A stretch of 7,223 nt of DNA from SKNW01 sp050485865 (lineage in GTDB: Bacteria > Gemmatimonadota > Gemmatimonadetes > Longimicrobiales > Gaopeijiaceae), in assembly GCA_050485865.1 (NCBI GenBank), contig JBJHCE010000148.1:1-7223 (forward strand), read 5' to 3'. The notes beneath the pieces were generated by a model. That model had not been told where the DNA came from. It did not search any database and saw nothing but the letters and a program-made list of their open reading frames with translations. Shown piece by piece: positions 1 to 5,576 of the stretch (positions are counted from its first letter, which is position 1; every line of letters starts with the position of its first letter). Position numbers and translations under genes: made by a program.

Positions 1-126
1 GTGACCCGCACCCCGGTCCCCGACCGCGGCGACCGGCTCCAGGACCTCCTGGTCGAGAAGGGCTACCTGGACGCCGAGGTGGTGGCCGCCTCCCGGACGA
101 AGCGGCGGGGGCGGAAGAAGAAGTAG
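1..126 (+). CDS. C-terminal end of an unidentified protein with a basic tail (5' end probably outside window)
   Basis: The frame is open from the first base to a TAG at 124-126. Every sense codon ends in G or C, as expected for a real gene in this genome. It encodes about 41 residues: a short acidic/amphipathic stretch (DRLQDLLVEKGYLDAEVV) followed by a strongly basic end (RTKRRGRKKK). The first codon is GTG, so a 41-aa gene starting exactly at base 1 cannot be excluded. More likely this is the C-terminus of a longer protein cut by the window edge. The Lys/Arg-rich tail is typical of many nucleic-acid-binding or ribosome-associated proteins, but nothing identifies a family and I assign no function. 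It converges on the antiporter gene, whose stop codon lies 23 nt further on. Confidence 0.7.
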   Translation: MTRTPVPDRGDRLQDLLVEKGYLDAEVVAASRTKRRGRKKK

Positions 127-141
127 GGCAGGGGTGTGCCC
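126..141. terminator. Small hairpin between convergent genes (possible weak bidirectional terminator)
   Basis: GGGCA (126-130) and TGCCC (137-141) form a perfect 5-bp inverted repeat with a 6-nt loop. It lies directly between the stop of the plus gene (126) and the stop of the minus antiporter gene (150). There is no T-tract on either side, so it would be a poor classical intrinsic terminator. The position fits a transcription end, but a stem this short arises easily by chance in GC-rich DNA. Confidence 0.25.
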
Positions 142-149
142 GGCCCGCC

Positions 150-1937
150 TCAGACCACCGTCATGGCGAGGAGGGTCGACATGATCGCCCCGGCCGTGGC
201 CGCTGTGAGCGCGAGCGGCAGCTGCGTCAGAACGTGGTCCATCACGTCGCATCCGCAGGCCAGCGAACTCAGGATCGTCGTGTCCGAGATCGGCGAGCAC
301 TGGTCCCCGAAGACCGCCCCGCCCAGCACCGCCCCGAAGGCCAGCGAGAGGTAGAAGGGGTCCGGGTTGATCGCGAAGGCGAGGGGCATGGCGAGCGGGA
401 AGACCACCGCGTACGTCCCCCAGGACGACCCGATCGAGAAGGCCACCACCATGCAGATCACCATGAAGAGGGCCGGAAGGAAGACCGGGTTCACGAGGTC
501 CGCGGTGGTCTGAACCACGAAGTTCGCGGTGCCGAGCTCCCGCGACACGGTCCCGAGGGTCACCGCGAGCGCCAGGATGATCGCCCCGATCGTGACCCCC
601 TTGCACCCGTCCACGAACCCGTCGATCACCTCCTTGAGCTCCATTCCCTTCACGATGGCGAGGAGCATGGCGGCGAGCACCGCGAGCCCGAAGGCCTCGG
701 CAATGGGCACCGAGATCCCGGCCAGGAAGAGCTCGATCTCGCCGGCCCGAAGCGCCGGAATGAGCGGCCCGATGACCCCGGTCATGGCTACCCCCACGAG
801 GACCAGGAGCGGCACCGCGAAGTCCTCGAGCCCCGGCCGGTAGCTCGGCGGGATCTTCATGCGCGAGAGTTCGGCGGCGGCCAGCGGCTCCGAGCCCGGC
901 CGGTCGAGCTGTCCCGTTTCCCGCGCCCGCTTCCGCGCCGCCCGCATCCTCTTCCCCTCCCAGGGGATCACCTCGAGCGCGAAGAAGAGGGTCAGGAGCA
1001 CCGCGAAGATCCCGTAGAAGTTCACCGGGATCGAGCGGAAGAAGAACGACACCACGTCCTGCTCGGTGGCGAAGATCGGGATCGTCCCCACGAGGAGCCC
1101 CGCCACGTAGAGGGGCCAGGCGTTCAGGGGAATCACCGTGGCCACCGGCGAGGCGGTCGAGTCCACCACGTAGGTGAGTTCCTCGTGGGAGACCTTCTGC
1201 TCGTCGGTGACCGCCTTCACCGTGGTCCCGGCGAGCACCGTCGAGATCGTCCCTCCCTGGTGGAAGGTGATCCCCATGAGCCAGGCGAACACCTTCGCCG
1301 ACCGCGGCCCCCGCACCACCTTCGACGCCGCCCACCGGGCGAAGGTCCTCGCCCCCCCGGTCCGTGTCCAGATCCCGATGAGCCCACCCAGCGCCCACAG
1401 GTACACGAGGAGGATCACCGCGAAGGAGCTCGACCCGATGGAGGGGATCAGGAACCCCTGGATGATGTTCACGTCGGAAAAGCTTCCCGAGGCCCCGAAG
1501 AGCACGAACCCCGCCACCAGGATCCCCAGGAAGAGCGAGCTCACCACGTCGCGGGTGAAGAACACCAGAATGAGCGTGGTGAGCGCCGGAAGAAGCGAGG
1601 CGAACCCGTAGTGCCCCCCCTCCGCCACCGTCTGCGTGAGCTCCGGGGTGAGTCCCCACGCCACGAGAATCGCGAGCCCGGTGAGGGCAAAGGGCGCCCA
1701 CTTCTTCCACGCCGGGGTGTCCGGTCCCGGATCACCCCCCGGCGGTGGCGGCGGTGCATCCGGGGTGCGCGGCCCTCCCGGCCGACCCGCCCGCCGCTCC
1801 CCCATGGGGCCCGGCTGCGCGGGGCTGTCATGGTCCGGGTCGATCAGCCGCTCCCCGCGGCGCTCGATCTCCCGTGCGTCCTTTCCGACCCGCCCCTCGA
1901 GGCGGGACTCCCTTTCGCGATCAGGCCGTTCCGTCAA
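150..1937 (-). CDS. NhaC-family Na+/H+ antiporter
   Basis: This is an integral inner-membrane antiporter of the NhaC family (Pfam Na_H_antiporter), which exchanges Na+ for H+ or, in relatives, coupled organic anions. From the TTG start it is 595 aa: a hydrophilic Pro/Gly/charged N-terminal tail of about 77 residues, then roughly 12-14 hydrophobic segments. Diagnostic family motifs are FHQGGT in the first half, SSWGT at about 504-508, GDQCSPISDTT at about 544-554, and a following Cys-Asp...Asp-His segment near 563-568. These are the conserved polar residues of the ion-binding half. Start: TTG at 1937 has GGAG 8 nt upstream and overlaps the stop of the preceding gene by 17 nt, suggesting coupled translation. 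ATG at 1805 (551 aa) is the alternative; it has no clear ribosome binding site but loses only tail. Family assignment is firm; the transported ion and the start are less so. Confidence 0.93.
   Translation of the reverse strand: MTERPDRERESRLEGRVGKDAREIERRGERLIDPDHDSPAQPGPMGERRAGRPGGPRTPDAPPPPPGGDPGPDTPAWKKWAPFALTGLAILVAWGLTPELTQTVAEGGHYGFASLLPALTTLILVFFTRDVVSSLFLGILVAGFVLFGASGSFSDVNIIQGFLIPSIGSSSFAVILLVYLWALGGLIGIWTRTGGARTFARWAASKVVRGPRSAKVFAWLMGITFHQGGTISTVLAGTTVKAVTDEQKVSHEELTYVVDSTASPVATVIPLNAWPLYVAGLLVGTIPIFATEQDVVSFFFRSIPVNFYGIFAVLLTLFFALEVIPWEGKRMRAARKRARETGQLDRPGSEPLAAAELSRMKIPPSYRPGLEDFAVPLLVLVGVAMTGVIGPLIPALRAGEIELFLAGISVPIAEAFGLAVLAAMLLAIVKGMELKEVIDGFVDGCKGVTIGAIILALAVTLGTVSRELGTANFVVQTTADLVNPVFLPALFMVICMVVAFSIGSSWGTYAVVFPLAMPLAFAINPDPFYLSLAFGAVLGGAVFGDQCSPISDTTILSSLACGCDVMDHVLTQLPLALTAATAGAIMSTLLAMTVV
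1889..1906. repeat. 6-bp inverted repeat in the antiporter leader or N-terminal coding region
   Basis: CCCGCC (1889-1894) and GGCGGG (1901-1906) form a perfect 6-bp stem with a 6-nt loop, 14 nt beyond the stop of the upstream minus-strand gene. If the antiporter starts at ATG 1805, this hairpin would lie in the intergenic leader and could weaken read-through. If it starts at TTG 1937, it is inside coding sequence and probably incidental. No T-run follows it. Confidence 0.2.
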
Positions 1938-3525
1938 CGCTGACGCTCCGTTCCGGGTCCAGGGGAAACTGGAAGCGGAGGCGAACCCCCCCTTCCCGCT
2001 CATCGATCTCCACCTCCGCCGGGTCGCCACCCATCCGCACCGCGTCCACCCCGCCCAAGGGGAGGAAGGGCTCGAAGATCACGGTGACGGGGACGCGCCC
2101 CGCGGTCTGGCAAACCCGCAAGGTACCGTGGCCGCCCTCGACGCGACAGTCGAGGGAGAGCCGGGCATCGCCGACCCGGATCCCGGTGGCGGCGAGCCTC
2201 CGTACCCCGCCGGCCGAAGGGGCAACCGCCACGAGGTCCGGGGCAAGGACCACCCGCCCGTAGCTCGCGTCGGGTCGGACCCCCATGAGTCCCTCCACCG
2301 CCGACCGGAGGAACCGGGCAGCGTGGAGGGTCCGGCGGGGGGCCACGGAAGGGTGGTGGGGAGATGCGAAGGCATGGACCGGCGGAAGGGCGGGCTCCGT
2401 GGGGCGGGGCCCCGCCGGGGCGTCGGGCTCCGCCGCGGCCTGGCCGAGGACGGGAAGGCGGATCCCCCGGCCGGACGGACCCCCACCCCCGAGCGGGGCG
2501 CCACCCCCGGGGGAAGCACCGACGCGCTCCCCGGCGGTCCGGGCCAGCGCCCGGAGCTCTCCGGTCCACCCGCGGTTTCCGAGGGGCTCGACGGCGTCGG
2601 CGAAGCCGCCCAGGAGCGCCGGAAGGGAGGGGAAGGCGGCGGGAAGTCCCCGGAGGCCGACCCCATCGGGTTCGGGGGTTTCGGCCACGGACCGGGCCGC
2701 CTCGTCCAGGGCGCCCAGGAAGGGGCGAAGGCGGGTGGGCTCGCCGGTCCAGAGCGCCCAGCGTGCGGCCAGGAAGAGCCGGGCGCCCGCCGGGATCTCG
2801 CGGTCGGCCAGGGTCCGGGCCAGGAGGTGGAAGGCAAGGTGCCGCCGCCCCGCGGCGAGGGCGCCGAGCGCCACCTCCACGAGGGGTGCGCCTTCAAGGA
2901 GCCGGGGGGCTCCGTCCACTACCCCGGCCACGACGGGGAGGCCGCGGGGGGTGGAGGGGTCCGAGGGGTCATGGAGGGAAGCGTCGTCGAGCACCCCGAG
3001 CGCCTGGGCCACCCGGTCGGCAAGGGGCGGGGGCGGGCCCTCGAGGGCGAACGCCCCGTCGGGAGTGCCCCGGTCCCGACGCCGGAGGGCATGGGCCTGG
3101 AGTGACGCAACCGCTCGGCTCAACGTCTCCGCGGAGACGTGGGACGGAGTCAGGAGAAGGGTCTCGGTGCCGCTTTGGCCCAGGCGCTGCACCACCACGA
3201 TCGGGAAGGCGTCGAGGAGGAGCCCGCGCTCCTCCCCGCCGTCGGGGAGGGCGCGCCACCAGCTCCCGGGGCCGACGTGGCCCTCGCCTGGCCCCGTGCC
3301 CGTGCCCGTGCCCGTGCCCGCGATCCCCTCCGCGTCGCCGGGGACCGGGTAGCTCCCGGATCCGTCCACGAGCGCCACCATCCCCCGCTCCGCCGAGACC
3401 AGGGCCGCGAGCCCCCCGCCGGTCAGGAGCTCCGGCCCACCGAAGGGCCGGGCCGCCGGCCCGGAGCGCTCCGGAAGGAGGGGGGCGTCGTCCACCGCGA
3501 CGCGGCGGAAGGAGGTCGGGGTCAT
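1921..3525 (-). CDS. Hypothetical protein with a six-hairpin glycosidase / glycogen-debranching-like C-terminal half
   Basis: The protein is 534 aa and soluble, with no signal peptide. Residues 1-150 look beta-rich and are interrupted by a Gly-Thr repeat (70-78). Residues 165-335 are helical and Leu/Ala-rich. Residues 335-395 are a Gly/Pro-rich linker. Residues 399-431 (RRTLHAARFLRSAVEGLMGVR, then PDASYGRVVLAP) match in style the last barrel helix and exit strand of (alpha/alpha)6-barrel glycosidases such as debranching amyloglucosidases and GH78-like enzymes. Residues 445-532 look like the C-terminal beta domain that follows it in those enzymes. The helical part seems too short for a full barrel and shows no obvious catalytic acid/base motif, so a degenerate or regulatory homologue is plausible. 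ATG 3525 is the only good start, but it lacks a Shine-Dalgarno sequence. The next gene downstream is the antiporter, overlapping by 17 nt. The fold assignment is recalled, not searched. Confidence 0.75.
   Translation of the reverse strand: MTPTSFRRVAVDDAPLLPERSGPAARPFGGPELLTGGGLAALVSAERGMVALVDGSGSYPVPGDAEGIAGTGTGTGTGPGEGHVGPGSWWRALPDGGEERGLLLDAFPIVVVQRLGQSGTETLLLTPSHVSAETLSRAVASLQAHALRRRDRGTPDGAFALEGPPPPLADRVAQALGVLDDASLHDPSDPSTPRGLPVVAGVVDGAPRLLEGAPLVEVALGALAAGRRHLAFHLLARTLADREIPAGARLFLAARWALWTGEPTRLRPFLGALDEAARSVAETPEPDGVGLRGLPAAFPSLPALLGGFADAVEPLGNRGWTGELRALARTAGERVGASPGGGAPLGGGGPSGRGIRLPVLGQAAAEPDAPAGPRPTEPALPPVHAFASPHHPSVAPRRTLHAARFLRSAVEGLMGVRPDASYGRVVLAPDLVAVAPSAGGVRRLAATGIRVGDARLSLDCRVEGGHGTLRVCQTAGRVPVTVIFEPFLPLGGVDAVRMGGDPAEVEIDEREGGVRLRFQFPLDPERSVSVDGTA
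3293..3322. repeat. Hexanucleotide tandem repeat encoding Gly-Thr dipeptides
   Basis: Four perfect copies of CCCGTG (3293-3316) are followed by one variant copy, CCCGCG (3317-3322). Read on the minus strand, they lie inside the glycosidase-like gene and encode an alternating Gly-Thr stretch (residues 70-78). The unit is a multiple of three, so copy-number change would alter the length of this linker without a frameshift. Confidence 0.85.
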
Positions 3526-3694
3526 GGGTGTGTGTGTTCGGGTAGTGGAGGGGACGGGTCCGTGCCCCGCACGTTCACATGGCGCGGGGAGGAGATCAAC
3601 GGGGTCCACCGGGGCGGCCCCCTTGCCCCGGGCCCCGCCCGGTGGAACGTTGGGGCGAACTTCCGACAGCCGCCACGCTTCACCCCCGGGTACC
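3526..3694. promoter_or_regulatory. Divergent intergenic region carrying both promoters
   Basis: These 169 bp separate two divergently transcribed genes and must hold start signals for both. No strong sigma-70-type pair is visible. On the minus strand, TTGATC (3599-3594) followed after 16 nt by TGAACG (3577-3572) is a weak candidate. On the plus strand, TTGGGG (3650-3655) has no convincing -10 partner. Neither start codon has a clear Shine-Dalgarno sequence: the minus gene is preceded by an AC repeat, and the plus gene by a C-rich stretch ending in GGGTACC. An imperfect inverted repeat occupies the centre and is listed separately. Confidence 0.5.
3605..3646. repeat. Imperfect inverted repeat in the divergent promoter region
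   Basis: TCCACCGGG (3605-3613) is perfectly complementary to CCCGGTGGA (3638-3646). With one bulged G (3614), the stem extends by three more pairs (CGG 3615-3617 with CCG 3635-3637), leaving a 17-nt loop. The location between divergent genes suits an operator for a dimeric regulator, or a stable structure in the leader of the plus-strand transcript. GC richness makes chance pairing easier, so this is a candidate only. Confidence 0.45.
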
Positions 3695-5563
3695 ATGCTT
3701 CGCTTCCGAGCTCGGCCCGAGCTTCTCCTTTCCGCCCTTCTGCTCCTCGCCACCGCCGGCTGCCTTCCGGGCACCGGCGGGGGCGGCGCGGGGCCCGGTG
3801 CCGCCCCGGTCACCGATCCGACCCTCCAGGTGGTCTCCTCGGAGCAGGGGGTCATTGCCGCCGCCTCGGTCTGGGCCGCAGAAGAGGGGGCCCGGGTGCT
3901 CGCCGAGGGCGGAAACGCCGCCGATGCAGCGGTGGCGGCGGCCTGGGTCCTCGCGGTGACGGAGGGGAGCATGTCGGGGATCGGGGGGCGGGCTTCCATC
4001 GTGATCCGTCATCCGGGCGGCCGAGTCCACGGGATCGACGGGCTGAACCAGGTGCCCCGGAGCTACCGCGAGGGCGTGGCCCCCGACGGGTACGACCGGG
4101 CGGCGATCCCCGGGGTGCCGGCGGCCCTCGCCCGCCTCCACGAGGAGCACGGCTCCCTTCCCATGCCCCGGCTCCTGGCCCCGGCGATCCGCCTGGCGGA
4201 GGAGGGCTTCCCCCTCCCCGAGCCCGAGGCGACCCGCATGGCGGGCGCCGCCGAGGACCTTCGGGCCCATTCCCCCGAGGCCGCCACCGGGAGCTACCTC
4301 CAGCCCGACGGGGCGCCCTGGCCCGCAGGGACCCGCTTCCGGCAGCCCGAGCTCGCGGGGACGCTCCGGGCCATGGCCGACGAGGGGGTGGAGGTCTTCT
4401 ACCGGGGGTGGGTCGCCGACTCCATCGATGCCGACATGCGGCGGGCCGGAGGGTTCGTGACGGCGGACGAGCTCGCCGCCTACGAGGCCCTGGACGCCCT
4501 GGCGGTCACCGGCAGCTACCGGGGGTACACCCTCCACTCCAACTTCCGCCCCGCCTCGGGACACGCGGTGGTCCAGGCGCTCCAGACCCTCGAGGCGGCG
4601 ACCCCGGCCGGCGCACCGCGCCCCGGGGCAGGCGACCCCGCGAGTGACCGGGAGGCCCACGCCCGGTGGGCGGCCCTCGTGGGGCAGGCCATGGAGCAGG
4701 CCATCGGCGAGCGGAACCGGATCGTGGACGGAAGCGAGGAGGCCTCGGCCCGGCTCCTCACCTCGGTCGAGCATGCCCGGACGCGGGCGGCGGAGTTCAC
4801 CATGCCGGGGGCCCCGGCCGCGATCCCGGGCGGCCCCGGCGACCCCCCCGCCGGCGCGCGGGAGGCGGAGGCCCCCGAACCCGTCCTGGACCTCCGCATC
4901 GCATCGCAGGAAAGAGATGTGGTAGCGGCGGGCGGCTCGTGGGTCGATTTCCCCGGGCGCGGTCACTTCGTGGCGGGTCCGGCCGACCGGGAGGCCACGA
5001 CGCACCTGACGGTGGTGGATGCCTCGGGAATGGTCGTGTCGCTCACCCAGTCCCTGGGGCCGAGCATGGGGGCGCGGGTGGTGGCGCCGGGGCTCGGGTT
5101 CCTCTACGCCACGCGGCTGGGTGCGGTCCCGGGGTCGCGCCCGTCGTCCACGATCGCGCCCACCGTGGTGCTTCGCCCCGACGGGACCCTCCTGGCGGCG
5201 CTCGGGGGTGCGGGCGACGCACGGATCCTCTCTGCGGTGATCCAGACGGTGAGCCGCATGGTGGACCACGGGCTCCCGCTCGACGCGGCGGTGGCCGCAC
5301 CCCGGGTGCACCCCGACGGGCGGGTCGAGGGACAACTCCGCCTTCGGGTGGAAGACGGGCCGGTGGGAGCGTGGAGCGCCGCCGAGCGGGAGGCCCTCGA
5401 GGGTTGGGGGTTCGTGCTCGAGCCCTCGCCCTCGGGGTACTTCGGGCGGGTGCACGCCATCGGGTGGTCGCCCGCGGCGGGGGGGGGCGCCGGGGGGACG
5501 GCGCTCGGGGTCGCGGAGCCCCGGTGGGACGGGGGCGCGGCGGCACCGGTGGGAAGGCGGTGA
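3695..5563 (+). CDS. Gamma-glutamyltranspeptidase family lipoprotein (N-terminal nucleophile hydrolase)
   Basis: The protein is 622 aa. It opens with a lipoprotein signal: basic start, Leu-rich core and ATAGC with Cys at 23, which fixes the ATG at 3695. The mature enzyme would be anchored outside the cytoplasmic membrane. Family marks are GGNAADAAVAAAW (72-84), SGIGG (94-98), AIPGVPAAL (137-145), TADELAAYE (256-264), PASGHAVVQALQTLE (286-300) and the autoprocessing site TTHLTVVD (435-442). Thr435 is the predicted nucleophile and new N-terminus of a 188-aa small subunit. SRPSSTIAPT (481-490) and GGAGDARI (504-511) follow in the usual order. Family members cleave gamma-glutamyl amide bonds (glutathione) or related acylated substrates. 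Several positions that hold the gamma-glutamyl group in the E. coli enzyme appear changed (DGLNQVP at 115-121; YATRLGA at 471-477), so the substrate may differ. A Pro/Gly-rich insert lies near 370-395. Confidence 0.92.
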   Translation: MLRFRARPELLLSALLLLATAGCLPGTGGGGAGPGAAPVTDPTLQVVSSEQGVIAAASVWAAEEGARVLAEGGNAADAAVAAAWVLAVTEGSMSGIGGRASIVIRHPGGRVHGIDGLNQVPRSYREGVAPDGYDRAAIPGVPAALARLHEEHGSLPMPRLLAPAIRLAEEGFPLPEPEATRMAGAAEDLRAHSPEAATGSYLQPDGAPWPAGTRFRQPELAGTLRAMADEGVEVFYRGWVADSIDADMRRAGGFVTADELAAYEALDALAVTGSYRGYTLHSNFRPASGHAVVQALQTLEAATPAGAPRPGAGDPASDREAHARWAALVGQAMEQAIGERNRIVDGSEEASARLLTSVEHARTRAAEFTMPGAPAAIPGGPGDPPAGAREAEAPEPVLDLRIASQERDVVAAGGSWVDFPGRGHFVAGPADREATTHLTVVDASGMVVSLTQSLGPSMGARVVAPGLGFLYATRLGAVPGSRPSSTIAPTVVLRPDGTLLAALGGAGDARILSAVIQTVSRMVDHGLPLDAAVAAPRVHPDGRVEGQLRLRVEDGPVGAWSAAEREALEGWGFVLEPSPSGYFGRVHAIGWSPAAGGGAGGTALGVAEPRWDGGAAAPVGRR

Positions 5564-5576
5564 GGCGCGGGTCGGA

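Noticed and set aside
234..1943. Long plus-strand open frame opposite the antiporter gene
   Set aside because: The product is an Arg/His/Glu/Pro-rich sequence with no domain character. It is the antisense shadow of a clear NhaC gene in GC-rich DNA.
1938..2030. Antiporter start at ATG 2030
   Set aside because: It would overlap the upstream gene by 110 nt and add a non-conserved tail. The TTG at 1937 has a ribosome binding site and a minimal overlap.
1636..3545. Several long plus-strand open frames opposite the glycosidase-like gene
   Set aside because: They are Gly/Arg/Pro-rich and mutually overlapping. The minus-strand frame has recognisable domain features and the consistent GC-ending codon pattern.
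3572..3599. Minus-strand promoter TTGATC / TGAACG
   Set aside because: The -10 element matches the consensus at only three of six positions. It is mentioned within the intergenic entry but is too weak to annotate alone.
3526..3999. 158-residue N-terminal extension of the glycosidase-like protein upstream of ATG 3525
   Set aside because: It would cross the whole divergent promoter region and overlap the signal peptide of the transpeptidase gene. Its composition is low-complexity.
3680..5455. Long minus-strand open frame opposite the transpeptidase gene
   Set aside because: It is rich in His, Arg, Gly and Pro with no motif. The plus-strand frame carries a lipobox and a full set of family motifs.
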